A program made the position numbers and the translations under genes. Below, piece by piece: positions 42,403 through 52,071 of a DNA stretch of 64,000 bases (within the stretch, counting starts at the first letter, position 1; each line of letters starts with the position of its first letter). A model generated the notes under the pieces. That model made no database searches. It had not been told where the DNA came from and saw only the letters and a list, made by a program, of their open reading frames with translations. Location of the stretch: assembly GCA_902363145.1 (NCBI GenBank), contig CABIZB010000007.1:1-64000 (forward strand), given 5' to 3'. The stretch comes from Oscillospiraceae bacterium. Lineage in GTDB: Bacteria > Bacillota > Clostridia > Oscillospirales > Ruminococcaceae.

Positions 42403-43275
42403 TCAGCCGCCGTAGCAGATATGTTCGCTGCGGTCTATCCTGTGTTCTATGCTCATTTCTCCGAAGCCGAAAAGGGCATAAAAGGGCTTGATGTTGTCGC
42501 CGCCGCTTACGATGCCGTTTTCCACACTCAGGTCGGATATCCATGTGCAGTCCACATAATACCACTGACCGTCCAGCGCAACAGCGTTCCATGTGTGATT
42601 TGCGGGAGCTTCCGCCAGCTGCGCTCTGCTGTAGCCCTCGCTGGAGGAGCCGCCTTTAAGGTAAAGGCAATATATCCCCTGGCTGTGGCACAGCGCCGAA
42701 TAAAAATTGGCAAAGCCGCCGCAGGTGGTTTTCATTCCGTTGTTCAGTATGGCCTCAAGAGATATTATGCTCAGATCTGCGGAATTATGCGCCGCATCAT
42801 GATCATATGCGATATTCTGCCCCGTCCACATCGCAAGGGCATATGCCTTGCTGTAATCATCGGTGCAGCCGTCGCATACGGAATCGGATATGGCTTTTAT
42901 CTGCATCATTATCTCAGCCGCAGTTTCATCATCGCCGCTTTCGGTGATATAGAGCCTGCAAAGCTCGGGGGCGGGGACTGTGGGGTTAAGGGCAAGGTAC
43001 TCGTTTATGTCGATAACGCTCTCGATAGGCTCAAAAGTGCCGTATGGCGTGGTATATTCGCTTTTGTCGTTTATGACCTGAGCAGGAGCATATGCCGCAA
43101 AGCACTTTTCCTTTGCCCTTGTCTGCTTTGCCTCATAGACCGCTTCACGGTCGGAAGGATACACCTCGGGGGTTCTGTTTACATAAACAATGGCAGCAGA
43201 AATGGCTGCGGCTGTGAGAAGCAGCGCAATAACAGCAATTATTAAGTTAAGATCGCTTTTTTTGATCTGCTTCAT
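42403..43275 (-). CDS. Membrane-anchored transglutaminase-like protein
   Basis: The 290-residue protein has an N-terminal membrane anchor (about residues 10-31) and an extracellular transglutaminase-like cysteine-protease fold. The catalytic triad is visible: Cys185 in TTCGGFANFYSALC, His227 in ANHTWNAV and Asp242 in WYYVDCTW. Such proteins often act on peptidoglycan or surface proteins; the substrate is unknown. The gene is alone on the minus strand upstream of tRNA-fMet. Confidence 0.85.
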   Translation of the reverse strand: MKQIKKSDLNLIIAVIALLLTAAAISAAIVYVNRTPEVYPSDREAVYEAKQTRAKEKCFAAYAPAQVINDKSEYTTPYGTFEPIESVIDINEYLALNPTVPAPELCRLYITESGDDETAAEIMMQIKAISDSVCDGCTDDYSKAYALAMWTGQNIAYDHDAAHNSADLSIISLEAILNNGMKTTCGGFANFYSALCHSQGIYCLYLKGGSSSEGYSRAQLAEAPANHTWNAVALDGQWYYVDCTWISDLSVENGIVSGGDNIKPFYALFGFGEMSIEHRIDRSEHICYGG

Positions 43276-43539
43276 TTTTCAGCCTTTCTGCATAATTTCA
43301 TTTGCTATACTAAGGATCTGTCATAAGTTGCAATAATTTTTGATAAATACCTATGATTATTCTACACGGCAAATATTATTTCAATATGAATATGCTGAGT
43401 AGTTTTTGGAAAATTAAGCTTAACAAGCCTATTTCCTGCGCTGATGCACAAAATATCATCTTTCGGGAACAAATAAGCTATTGTACATATATGCTTTTTA
43501 AGTTATAATTATAGCAATGTAAATTTTCTTCCGCACCCC
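43276..43539. other. AT-rich intergenic region
   Basis: Divergent region between the transglutaminase-like and dxs-like genes. No gene or RNA is recognised; it carries promoters for both sides, that for dxs being the dyad-containing site at 43540-43570. Confidence 0.45.
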
Positions 43540-43570
43540 TTGACTTAAAGTCGGCTTTAAGTATTACAAT
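43540..43570 (+). promoter_or_regulatory. dxs-like gene promoter with dyad in a 19-bp spacer
   Basis: TTGACT (43540-43545) and TACAAT (43565-43570) are 19 bases apart, and a perfect dyad ACTTAAAG-TCGG-CTTTAAGT (43543-43562) fills the spacer. Long spacers with a central dyad are characteristic of MerR-family operators, though a simple repressor site is equally possible. Confidence 0.55.
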
Positions 43571-43635
43571 ATTATACAAGGGCATGATATATCGTGCTGT
43601 ACTATAACAATGTAATTTAAACAGGAGGAAAATTT

Positions 43636-45387
43636 ATGCTGCTTGAAAAGATCAACAAACCTTCGGATATCAAAACCTTTACCGCTGACGAGCTTAACAC
43701 CCTTGCGGGCGAGATGAGAGATGCACTTCTCTTCAAACTCAGCAGGCACGGCGGTCACTGCGGCCCCAATCTGGGCATGGTGGAAGCTGTAATTGCTCTG
43801 CACTATGTTTTCGACTCACCTGTTGATAAAATGGTGTTCGATGTGTCTCACCAGAGCTATTGCCACAAGATGCTCACAGGAAGAAAGGACGCTTTCCTTT
43901 ACGCTGACCATCTGGACGATGTTTCGGGATATACCGAGCCTTCCGAGAGCGAGCACGACTTCTTTACTATCGGTCACACCTCCACTTCTATAAGCCTGGC
44001 AAGCGGTCTTGCAAAAGCCCGTGACCTTAAAGGTGAAAAGGGCAATGTTATCGCAGTTATCGGCGACGGCTCACTCAGCGGCGGAGAGGCTATGGAAGGT
44101 CTCGACTTTGCAGGCGAGATGAAGGGCAATTTCATCATCGTTGTAAATGACAATGATATGTCCATTGCCGAAAATCACGGTGGTATCTACAAAAACCTCA
44201 GGCTGCTGAGAGAAACCAAGGGAAAGAGCGAATGCAATCTTTTCCGTGCAATGGGTCTTGACTATGTTTTCGTTGAGAACGGCAATGACATTCCCTCGCT
44301 TATTGATGCGTTCAGATGCGTTAAGGACAGCACAATTCCTGTTGTAGTCCACATCGTTACCGAAAAGGGCAGAGGATACGCTCCCGCTGTGGCAAACAAG
44401 GAGCAGTGGCACTGGTGTATGCCCTTTGACCCCGAGACAGGCAAGCCCCTTTTCACCGCTGACGGTGAGGATTACGGCACAATAACCGCTGACTTCCTTA
44501 TGAAGAAGATGAAAGCGGACAAGTCCGTATGCGCCATAACCTCGGGCACTCCCATGGTAATGGGCTTTGATGCCCAAAAGCGCAAAGAGGCAGGCAGCCA
44601 GTTCATCGACGTGGGCATTGCCGAGGAGCACGCCGTTGCTCTTGCATCGGGAATTGCCGCAAACGGCGGAAAGCCCTTCTACGGCGTTTACAGCTCATTC
44701 GTTCAGCGCACCTATGACCAGATGTCCCAGGACCTCTGCATCAACAACAATTCTGCTGCTATTGCAGTGTTTGCTGCTTCCGTTTACGGAATGAACGATG
44801 TAACTCACCTTGGAATTTTTGATATCCCAATGCTGTCAAATATCCCGAACCTTGTATATCTTGCTCCCGTTACCAAGGAAGATTATCTTGCCATGATAGA
44901 CTGGGCTGTTGAACAGAACGAACACCCCGTTGCAGTCCGTGTTCCCGCAAGCGTTATCTCCGACGGAAAGCCTGTAGCAAAGAATTTCAGCAAGCTCAAC
45001 AAGTATGAAGTCACCGAGCAGGGCAGCAGTGTGGCAATAATCGCACTGGGCAGCTTCTACGGTCTCGGTCAGCAGGCAGCAAAGGCTATTGAGAGCAGAA
45101 CAGGCAAAAAGCCCACTCTCATAAATCCCTATTTTATCACAGGCACAGACGATGAACTGCTGGAAAAGCTGAAAGCAGACCACTCCGTTGTTATCACTCT
45201 GGAGGACGGTATCCTGAACGGCGGCTTCGGCGAGAAGATCGCACGCTTCTACGGCAATTCAGATATGAAGGTGCTGTGCTACGGCCTCAGGAAAGAATTT
45301 CTCGACAGATATGACGCAGGTGAGGTAATGAAAGCAAACCGCCTCACTCCCGATCAGATCGCCGAGGACGTTATAAATACACTTTAA
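43636..45387 (+). CDS. dxs: 1-Deoxy-D-xylulose-5-phosphate synthase-like enzyme
   Basis: The 583-residue thiamine-diphosphate enzyme has the Dxs architecture: GGHCGPNLGMVEAVIALHYVFD near residue 40, FDVSHQSYCHKMLTGR, TIGHTSTSIS, the cofactor motif from GDGSLSGGEAMEGLD (143) to ND (171), then the transketolase pyrimidine domain (VGIAEEHAVALASGIAANG). It is some 40 residues shorter than textbook Dxs and divergent in the first motifs. Such variants are widely annotated as Dxs in Firmicutes, but another ketol-transferring activity is possible. GGAGG precedes the start. Confidence 0.75.
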   Translation: MLLEKINKPSDIKTFTADELNTLAGEMRDALLFKLSRHGGHCGPNLGMVEAVIALHYVFDSPVDKMVFDVSHQSYCHKMLTGRKDAFLYADHLDDVSGYTEPSESEHDFFTIGHTSTSISLASGLAKARDLKGEKGNVIAVIGDGSLSGGEAMEGLDFAGEMKGNFIIVVNDNDMSIAENHGGIYKNLRLLRETKGKSECNLFRAMGLDYVFVENGNDIPSLIDAFRCVKDSTIPVVVHIVTEKGRGYAPAVANKEQWHWCMPFDPETGKPLFTADGEDYGTITADFLMKKMKADKSVCAITSGTPMVMGFDAQKRKEAGSQFIDVGIAEEHAVALASGIAANGGKPFYGVYSSFVQRTYDQMSQDLCINNNSAAIAVFAASVYGMNDVTHLGIFDIPMLSNIPNLVYLAPVTKEDYLAMIDWAVEQNEHPVAVRVPASVISDGKPVAKNFSKLNKYEVTEQGSSVAIIALGSFYGLGQQAAKAIESRTGKKPTLINPYFITGTDDELLEKLKADHSVVITLEDGILNGGFGEKIARFYGNSDMKVLCYGLRKEFLDRYDAGEVMKANRLTPDQIAEDVINTL

Positions 45388-45436
45388 AATTCAGTATGGC
45401 GGAGTAACCGTCCTGCTGACGAAAGGACGGTTTCTT

Positions 45437-46774
45437 ATGTCAAATCCATACCTTCCCAAGTGGGAATATATCCCCGACGGCGAGCCGAGAGTTTTCGGCG
45501 ACCGCATATACGTTTACGGCTCCCACGACAACGCAGGCTCGGACAGCTTCTGCGACTATGTGCTCAAATGCTGGAGCGCTCCCCTTAACGATCTGTCAAA
45601 ATGGACATGCCACGGCGAGATATTCCGCACAAAAGCCGAGAAAGACCGTCCTGCCAATACCGACTGGACAGGGGAGAACAATCAGCTTTTTGCTCCCGAT
45701 GTCGTGGAAAAGGACGGCAAGTACTATTTATATGCCTATATCATCAACGCCACAGGCTGCGTAGGCGTAAGCGACCGTCCCGAGGGGCCTTTCAAGCTCC
45801 TGAGCAAATATAAATACACCGTTCCCGATGAGATATGCTGTAACGGCTGGTTCATCGACCCGGGCGTGCTTGTTGACGACGACGGCAGAGTATATATCTA
45901 CTGTGGCTTTGAACGCTCCTTTATGGCGGAAGTTTCCCAGAATATGTACGAGATAAGCGGCGATACCGTTATCGAGCACATTATCCCCATAGTTCCCGAC
46001 AATGAGCATGGCTTTGCGGAAAAGGAAAGCCTGTTCTTTGAGGCCTGCTCGCCGAGAAAAATAAACGGCACATATTATCTCATCTATTCACCAAAGCAGG
46101 GAAGCCGCCTTGCATATGCCACCTCCGATAAACCCACAGGCCCGTTCACATACCGTGGCTATATCGTGGATAACGGCGTTGACTACCCGGGCGGAAACGA
46201 CCACGGCTCCGTTGCCTGCATAAACGGTCAGTGGTACATATTCTACCACAGAATGACCAACGGCACTATAATGTCAAGGCGTGGCTGCGTGGAAAGAATC
46301 GAAATTCTCCCCGACGGCACTATCCCGCCCGTGGAAATGACCTCTCTCGGATTTGAAGAGGCACTCAATCCTTATGAGATAACTCCCGCTGATATTGCCT
46401 GCGTACTTAAAGGCGGCTCAACCATCATCGAAAAGAATGTGTTTGAGAGGGTCATAATCAATATCACAGACGGCTGCGAAATAGGCTACAAATATTATGA
46501 TTTCGGCGATGACTTTACGGGAAAAAATATGGAATTTTCAGCTGATATCATCGGCTGCGGCTGTGACTGCACCGTTCACATCTTTGCGGACGACGAGGAG
46601 ATAGGCTCCTTTGATGTGGGCAGAAACGGCGGAATCATCACCTGCCCCGTAAAATGCGTAACGGGAAGGCACGCTGTATATTTAAAGGTATCATCACCCT
46701 ACAGCGGCTGGACAGGGGAGTATTTCAAGGCAAGAGATCTGTTCAATCTCCGCTCATTTGTGTTCATGAAATAG
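45437..46774 (+). CDS. GH43 glycosidase with C-terminal CBM6-like domain
   Basis: The 445-residue enzyme has a five-bladed GH43 propeller (about 1-300) with candidate catalytic residues: Asp14 in YIPDGEP, Asp in WFIDPGVLVDDDG, and the acid Glu in LFFEACSPRK. A CBM6-type module follows (about 330-445, KYYDFGDDFTGKNMEFSADI; LKVSSPYSGWTGEYF). No signal peptide is present, so it should work inside the cell on imported arabino- or xylo-oligosaccharides. It lies 49 bases after dxs with its own AAAGGA site, and may be co-transcribed. Confidence 0.88.
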   Translation: MSNPYLPKWEYIPDGEPRVFGDRIYVYGSHDNAGSDSFCDYVLKCWSAPLNDLSKWTCHGEIFRTKAEKDRPANTDWTGENNQLFAPDVVEKDGKYYLYAYIINATGCVGVSDRPEGPFKLLSKYKYTVPDEICCNGWFIDPGVLVDDDGRVYIYCGFERSFMAEVSQNMYEISGDTVIEHIIPIVPDNEHGFAEKESLFFEACSPRKINGTYYLIYSPKQGSRLAYATSDKPTGPFTYRGYIVDNGVDYPGGNDHGSVACINGQWYIFYHRMTNGTIMSRRGCVERIEILPDGTIPPVEMTSLGFEEALNPYEITPADIACVLKGGSTIIEKNVFERVIINITDGCEIGYKYYDFGDDFTGKNMEFSADIIGCGCDCTVHIFADDEEIGSFDVGRNGGIITCPVKCVTGRHAVYLKVSSPYSGWTGEYFKARDLFNLRSFVFMK

Positions 46775-46793
46775 AAGCTCAGCAGACTATTAA

Positions 46794-47163
46794 AAGAGCC
46801 GGCACAAATAAACACAAAGGTAAAAAGTTTAGTCCACCTTTTCAAAGGTGGCAGGGGTCAAGGGGGCGGCGCCACCTTGTCGCCCTTGCCGCAGTGGTAA
46901 ACTACGTTTACCTACGAAATCCGTTCGTTTGCGGTAAGAATAATCAAACCGACAGCGGACAAATAAGAAAATCCATAAAGCCGCCTGCACCGAAAATTCA
47001 AAGTCTCACAAATGATAATAATATCTCAAATAAACTAAAAACTTTATTATGCAGGCGGCTTGAAACTGAGAGATGTTCCGTCAGGAACGGCGATTTCAGT
47101 TTCCGCCGATAGGCGCAGGTACGGACATATCTGCATACCATTTTAATCTGTCCGTACCTAATG
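46794..47163 (-). repeat. Modular intergenic repeat, long copy A
   Basis: Read on the minus strand: GTCCGTACCTGCGCC; then a GAAACTGA/TCAGTTTC stem (47062-47069, 47096-47103) enclosing a GTTCC/GGAAC hairpin; then AAGCCGCCTGCA/TGCAGGCGGCTT arms (46977-46989, 47050-47061); then a GC-rich segment with CCACCTTTGAAAAGGTGG; then AAACTTTTTACC and TTTATTTGTG. The order matches the copy at 57305-57622. Confidence 0.8.
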
Positions 47164-47619
47164 CAAAGGAGACACCACCAGGTGGGAAGTATTAACCAAA
47201 GGTTAATTAAACTAAAGCAAGGGCAAAAAACGGCTTTCCCCTTCCCCCTGATGGTTTCTCCGTGCATTTGCAAAAGGCAAGCACTCACTCTTCCTTACAC
47301 CCCTATTCCCATCCGTTTTTTATCCCCCTACATTTTGCTTGCCGCCGTGTCCGAACCCCGTTCATCTATTTGCACTCACTTATATAGCCACGTTTACGGA
47401 CTTTGCTTCACCCCGTTCTTTTATTTGCTGTTCTTTTTTTATATGAGAGCAATTTTATAAATGTGTGCTTTTACCGCCGTGTATTTCATTTGTGGATTGG
47501 CTGACAGTTTTTTCTCAACATCGACCTAAAGATATACTATATAAAATACAAAATAACATGACATGAAAAAATTCCCGTGGATTTTGTCCCACAAGCGGGG
47601 GAAAATTTGAAAAAAGGGC
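47164..47619. other. Pyrimidine-rich intergenic region
   Basis: About 450 bases with long C/T-rich tracts (for example 47240-47260) and two loosely similar segments around CCCCGTTC (47355 and 47412). No convincing gene, RNA or terminator beyond repeat A is recognised. Confidence 0.4.
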
Positions 47620-47648
47620 TTGACAAAACGATTTCTATATGTTATGAT
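47620..47648 (+). promoter_or_regulatory. Promoter of the rpmG-secE-nusG-rplK-rplA operon
   Basis: TTGACA (47620-47625), 17-base spacer, TATGAT (47643-47648); the leader to rpmG is about 125 bases. Confidence 0.85.
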
Positions 47649-47781
47649 AAAAATACCTCTTTATGGGGTTTATTTTTTTGCGCTTATTTTTGGCGCACCC
47701 CCATGGACGGGCATTCCGTCAGAGAGGGAGGCAGTGGAAAGAATTTGTCTTTCCTAAACAGTATTAACAGGAGGTGCCGAT

Positions 47782-47931
47782 ATGAGAGTAAAGGTAACAT
47801 TGGCTTGCACAGAGTGCAAACAGCGCAACTACAACACAAAGAAAAACAAGAAGAACGATCCCGACAGACTTGAGATGAACAAGTACTGCAAGTTCTGCAA
47901 GAAGCATACTCTTCACAGAGAAACTAAGTAA
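47782..47931 (+). CDS. rpmG: Ribosomal protein L33
   Basis: This 49-residue protein has [17 protein letters not shown] and the second pair [12 protein letters not shown]. It is a large-subunit ribosomal protein of the zinc-binding (C+) type, with cysteines at residues 9, 12, 36 and 39. AGGAGGTG precedes the ATG. It is the first gene of the operon, in the usual Firmicute order before secE and nusG. Confidence 0.97.
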   Translation: MRVKVTLACTECKQRNYNTKKNKKNDPDRLEMNKYCKFCKKHTLHRETK

Positions 47932-47944
47932 GGGGCTGATTTGA

Positions 47945-48211
47945 ATGGCAGATAAGAAGTCCGCAGCAAAAGCAGAAACCAAGCCTGCCAAGAAGCCTCA
48001 GGCAAAAACAGTCAAAAAGCCTAACAAAGTTGTAAAGTACTTTAAGGATCTCAAGAGTGAGTTCAAGAAGGTCGTTTGGCCTTCCAAGAAAACTGTCGTT
48101 AACAACACCTCAGTCGTTCTTGTTGCAATGATATTCAGCGGTCTGGCTATCTGGGGAATCGACTCAGCATTCGCAGCCGCACTCAAGGGTCTTCTTAATC
48201 TGGTAGGCTGA
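47945..48211 (+). CDS. secE: Preprotein translocase subunit SecE
   Basis: The 88-residue protein has a Lys/Ala-rich N-terminus, the conserved amphipathic KYFKDLKSEFKKVVWPSKK segment (about 33-50), and one membrane helix (about 57-85). It clamps SecY in the membrane translocon. It starts 13 bases after rpmG, with AGGGGCTGATTTG as upstream site. Confidence 0.95.
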   Translation: MADKKSAAKAETKPAKKPQAKTVKKPNKVVKYFKDLKSEFKKVVWPSKKTVVNNTSVVLVAMIFSGLAIWGIDSAFAAALKGLLNLVG

Positions 48212-48258
48212 TTTTCTGAAAACGGTTTTCAAAAATACTACAAAGGATGGTTGAAAAT

Positions 48259-48795
48259 ATGTCAGAGGCAGCAAAATGGTACGTTATTCACACCTACTCG
48301 GGATACGAAAACAAGGTTGCTCAGACGATCCTTAAGGTTGTGGAAAACCGTAAGCTTCACGATCTCATTCCCGAAGTCAGAGTTCCTACCGAAATGGTAA
48401 TGGAAAAGAATGACAAGGACGAAATGCGTGAGGTGGAGCGCAAAATTTTCCCCGGCTATGTTCTGGTGAAAATGATCCTTACCGATGACAGCTGGTATGT
48501 TGTAAGAAATACACGAGGCGTTACGGGCTTTGTCGGCCCCGGAAGCAAGCCTGTTCCTCTCAGCGAGAAAGAGGTTGCGGCTCTCGGCGTAGATCACGGC
48601 GTAAAGGCTGCAGAGGCAGATTTCAAGATCGGAGACAGGGTGAAGATCACCACGGGTCCTATGGAGGGCTTTATCGGAGAGGTAAAGGCTATCAGCTCCG
48701 AGGACAACACCGTAGATGTTTCCGTTTCAATGTTCGGAAGAGAAACTCTTGCTACACTGGATATTTCCCAGGTCAGGGTTTCGGACGAATTCTAA
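48259..48795 (+). CDS. nusG: Transcription termination/antitermination protein NusG
   Basis: The 178-residue protein has an NGN domain (AAKWYVIHTYSGYENKVAQ; FPGYVLVKM; WYVVRNTRGVTGFVG) and a C-terminal KOW domain (FKIGDRVKITTGPMEGFIGEV). It binds RNA polymerase and modulates pausing and coupling. ATG 48259 is preferred over 48247 because AAAGGATGG then acts as ribosome-binding site. Confidence 0.96.
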   Translation: MSEAAKWYVIHTYSGYENKVAQTILKVVENRKLHDLIPEVRVPTEMVMEKNDKDEMREVERKIFPGYVLVKMILTDDSWYVVRNTRGVTGFVGPGSKPVPLSEKEVAALGVDHGVKAAEADFKIGDRVKITTGPMEGFIGEVKAISSEDNTVDVSVSMFGRETLATLDISQVRVSDEF

Positions 48796-48854
48796 TTTAA
48801 AAGTTCTGGTCCGTATGGATATCATGCGGCATACGATTTATGGAGGTGTGCATT

Positions 48855-49280
48855 ATGGCACAGAAAGTAGTTGGCTTAATCAAGCTTCAGATCGCAGCAG
48901 GTAAGGCTACACCTGCTCCCCCTGTTGGCCCTGCACTCGGTCAGCACGGTGTAAATATCATGGCATTCACCAAGGAATTCAATGAGAGAACCAAGAACGA
49001 TATCGGTCTTATCATTCCTGTAGTTATCACAGTTTATGCAGACCGTTCCTTCTCCTTCATTACTAAGACTCCTCCGGCTGCTGTTCTCATCAAGAAGGCA
49101 ATCAACCTTCAGAGCGGTTCCGGCGTTCCCAACAAGACCAAGGTCGGCAAGATCACCAAGGAGCAGATCAGAAAGATCGCTGAGACCAAGATGCCTGACC
49201 TCAACGCTGCTAACATTGACAGCGCAATGAGCATGATCGCAGGTACTGCACGCTCCATGGGCGTAGAGGTTGTTGACTGA
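48855..49280 (+). CDS. rplK: Ribosomal protein L11
   Basis: The 141-residue protein has the full L11 pattern: [27 protein letters not shown], the [11 protein letters not shown] linker and the rRNA-binding C-terminal domain ([29 protein letters not shown]). GGAGGTG precedes ATG 48855. The methylating enzyme PrmA is encoded at 20033-20995. Confidence 0.97.
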   Translation: MAQKVVGLIKLQIAAGKATPAPPVGPALGQHGVNIMAFTKEFNERTKNDIGLIIPVVITVYADRSFSFITKTPPAAVLIKKAINLQSGSGVPNKTKVGKITKEQIRKIAETKMPDLNAANIDSAMSMIAGTARSMGVEVVD

Positions 49281-49342
49281 GTTAAGCTTGAGTAAAGTGG
49301 GAGGATATTTCCGATTGACCACTGATAGGAGGAAAATAAATA

Positions 49343-50038
49343 ATGAAACACGGTAAGAAATATATTGAAAGCGCAAAGCTTGTTGACAGAAACAAGCTCT
49401 ACGAAAGCAATGAAGCTCTTGACCTCGCTTGCAAGGCTGCTAAGGCTAAGTTTGACGAGACCATCGAAGTTCACGTTCGTCTCGGCGTTGACTCCCGTCA
49501 CGCTGACCAGCAGGTTAGAGGCGCAGTTGTTCTTCCCAACGGTACCGGTAAGAACGTAAGAGTATGCGTATTCTGCAAGGAAGACAAGTACGAGGCTGCT
49601 AAGGCTGCAGGCGCTGAGTTCGTTGGCGGTCAGGATCTCGTTGATAAGATCATGAAGGAAAACTGGATGGATTTCGACGTTGTAATCGCATCCCCCGATA
49701 TGATGGGTCTTGTAGGCCGTCTCGGTAAGGTTCTCGGTCCCCGTGGACTCATGCCTAACCCCAAGGCCGGTACAGTTGCTCCCGACGTTGCAAAGGCTGT
49801 AACTGAGGCTAAGGCAGGTAAGATCGAGTACCGTCTCGACAAGACCAACATCATTCACTGCCCCATCGGCAAGGCATCTTTCGGTGCTGAAAAGCTCACC
49901 GAGAACTTTGAGACTCTTCTCGAAGCTATCGTTAAGGCTAAGCCCGCTGCTGCAAAGGGTACTTACATCAAGTCCTGCACAGTTGCTTCCACTATGGGCG
50001 TAGGCGTTCCCGTTTCTACTTCTAAGTATGGTGTCTGA
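49343..50038 (+). CDS. rplA: Ribosomal protein L1
   Basis: The 231-residue protein forms the L1 stalk. It shows [26 protein letters not shown] start, [44 protein letters not shown] and the C-terminal [21 protein letters not shown] precedes the ATG. The operon ends here with a terminator; rplJ-rplL, commonly next, are not in the window. Confidence 0.97.
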   Translation: MKHGKKYIESAKLVDRNKLYESNEALDLACKAAKAKFDETIEVHVRLGVDSRHADQQVRGAVVLPNGTGKNVRVCVFCKEDKYEAAKAAGAEFVGGQDLVDKIMKENWMDFDVVIASPDMMGLVGRLGKVLGPRGLMPNPKAGTVAPDVAKAVTEAKAGKIEYRLDKTNIIHCPIGKASFGAEKLTENFETLLEAIVKAKPAAAKGTYIKSCTVASTMGVGVPVSTSKYGV

Positions 50039-50058
50039 TTTATTCAGAAAATAATTTC

Positions 50059-50091
50059 AAAAGCCGTCTGATTTTTTCAGGCGGCTTTTTT
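50059..50091 (+). terminator. Terminator of the ribosomal operon
   Basis: Arms AAAGCCGTCTG and CAGGCGGCTTT (one G-U pair) around a T-rich loop, followed by a T run. Confidence 0.85.
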
Positions 50092-50257
50092 ACTGCCCTT
50101 TTCACGGAAATAACATTCATTTTACAGCCATATCACACAGCCTGCAAACAACTGATGATTTACGTTGATTTTACTGTATTTTCTCCTGAGTATGATAGAT
50201 ACAAAATCCGTTTGGATATATAATAGGCTCATAAACCAATACAAAGGAGTAAAATAA

Positions 50258-51841
50258 ATGAAAACTATCGCTAAAAGACTGTCCGCAGCGGCGGCAGCAC
50301 TGGTCATCGCAGCAGGTTCCGTTTACACAGGCGTATGTCTTACTCAGAACGGCACCGTATCGGCAGCAGAAACAACAGCTGCATCTTCCGCCTACAAGGG
50401 TAAAAAGCCCAAGTACATCTTCATGTTCATCGGCGACGGAATGAGCTATCCTCAGATCCAGGTAACACAGGACTACTATTCGGCAATGCGTGACGACAAC
50501 AACAACGATATCCTCGAGGCAAATTCGTATCTTAACTTCACCCACTTTGAAGCAGCAGGCTCTGCGGTCACATACGATTCATCTTCCTTCTGCCCCGATT
50601 CCGCTTCCACCGCAACTTCTCTTTCCACAGGCTACAAGACCTACAGCGGAACAATAAACATGGACGAGACCTATACCACATCTTATGAAACTATCGCTGA
50701 AAAGCTTAAGGATCAGATGGGCTACAAGGTGGGCATCGTTTCCAGCGTTAACCTTAACCATGCAACTCCTGCCGCATACTATGCACATCAGGCAAGCAGA
50801 AACAGCTACTATGAGATCGGCCTGGAGCTTATTGATTCCGATTTTGACTACTTTGCAGGCGGCGGACTCAAGCAGGCAGACGGTAAGAACGGCGACCGGA
50901 AGAATCTTTACGACCTTGCTAAAAAGAATGGCTACAACGTTATCATGACACAGGACGAGGCTGAAAAGCTCACTGCAAAGGACGGCAAGGCTATCATCAT
51001 CGGCGAAACTCTGGCAGACTCCGACGCACTTTCCTATGCAAATGACCGCAAGACTGACGAATGGGCACTTTCCGATTACGTTGAAAAGGGCATCGAGGTT
51101 CTTGACAACGACAAGGGCTTCTTTATGATGGTAGAAGGCGGAAAGATCGACTGGGCTTGCCACGCAAATGACGCAGGCTCCACCATTGCCGACACAGTTG
51201 CTCTCGGCGGTGCGGTAAACAAGGCTATCGAATTCTACAATCAGCACCCCGATGAGACCCTTATCGTTGTAACAGGCGACCACGAAACAGGCGGTCTTAC
51301 CATCGGCTACGCAGGCACAAACTACGATACATTCCTTACAAACCTCAAAAACCAGAAGCTTTCCTACGCTAAGTTTGACAGCGACTATGTTGCAAAGTAC
51401 AAGGAAAACAACACAAGCTTTGAAGATGTAATGAAGGATATCACCCGTCTCTTCGGTCTTAAAGCTCCCGCAGGCTCCGCTGAAAGAGAAGTTCAGAAGG
51501 ACAGCGCCGACAAGCACCCCGAATCCAACAATGACGGTACTCTTGAGCTTACCGAGTATGAATATCAACTCCTCAAAGACGCTTACACCGCTACAATGAC
51601 AAGAACAGGCGATGAAGAGCTGAGCCAGGCAGAATATGTTCTCTACGGCTCCTACGAGCCCCTCAGCGTTACTATCACGCATCTGCTCAACAACAAGTCA
51701 GGCGTAAACTTCGCTTCATATGCACACACAGGCCTCCCCGTAGGAGTATTCGCACAGGGCGCAGGCAGCGAGCTGTTCAACGGCTACTATGACAACACCG
51801 ACATCTACAACAAGCTTGCAGAGCTTACAAACGTCAAGTAA
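50258..51841 (+). CDS. Secreted alkaline phosphatase
   Basis: The 527-residue protein has a signal peptide (residues 1 to about 37) and an alkaline phosphatase domain. Visible are metal Asp60 in FIGDGMS, nucleophile Ser115 in CPDSASTATS, EGGKIDWACHANDAG with Asp/His ligands and VVTGDHETGGL near residue 345. It releases phosphate from organic esters outside the cell. A 90-residue region near the C-terminus (SAEREVQKDSADKHPESNN) is specific to this subfamily. It is transcribed alone; no clear Pho box is identified upstream. Confidence 0.92.
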   Translation: MKTIAKRLSAAAAALVIAAGSVYTGVCLTQNGTVSAAETTAASSAYKGKKPKYIFMFIGDGMSYPQIQVTQDYYSAMRDDNNNDILEANSYLNFTHFEAAGSAVTYDSSSFCPDSASTATSLSTGYKTYSGTINMDETYTTSYETIAEKLKDQMGYKVGIVSSVNLNHATPAAYYAHQASRNSYYEIGLELIDSDFDYFAGGGLKQADGKNGDRKNLYDLAKKNGYNVIMTQDEAEKLTAKDGKAIIIGETLADSDALSYANDRKTDEWALSDYVEKGIEVLDNDKGFFMMVEGGKIDWACHANDAGSTIADTVALGGAVNKAIEFYNQHPDETLIVVTGDHETGGLTIGYAGTNYDTFLTNLKNQKLSYAKFDSDYVAKYKENNTSFEDVMKDITRLFGLKAPAGSAEREVQKDSADKHPESNNDGTLELTEYEYQLLKDAYTATMTRTGDEELSQAEYVLYGSYEPLSVTITHLLNNKSGVNFASYAHTGLPVGVFAQGAGSELFNGYYDNTDIYNKLAELTNVK

Positions 51842-51900
51842 TAACAACGCCATAAGTCTTACTTCTTCATAATTGCTTCCCCTCCTTAATATATGTTATG

Positions 51901-52002
51901 ATACTAATCACCAATAAAACTATAGACAAAAAATCATCACATAATCCATATACGCAAGATTATGCTCGATTTTTTGTATAGTTTTTAATTGGTGCTTAGT
52001 AT
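51901..52002. repeat. MITE-like palindromic element, copy 3
   Basis: 102 bp, differing from copy 2 by only a few bases over its length. Its right end offers TTGTAT, 17 bases, TAGTAT pointing at the yibE/F gene, which has no other obvious promoter. Confidence 0.88.
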
Positions 52003-52071
52003 GATATGATCTTATTTAAAAGGCGGAGCCTGAAAGGGTTTCGCCTTATCTTTAATAATAAAGAGGAAAAC

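Noticed and set aside
47164..47619. Possible gene or RNA in the pyrimidine-rich gap
   Set aside because: Only short open frames with unusual composition, no ribosome-binding site, and no recognisable RNA fold.
50579..51682. 367-codon minus-strand open frame
   Set aside because: Antisense to the alkaline phosphatase gene; composition is that of a reversed reading frame.
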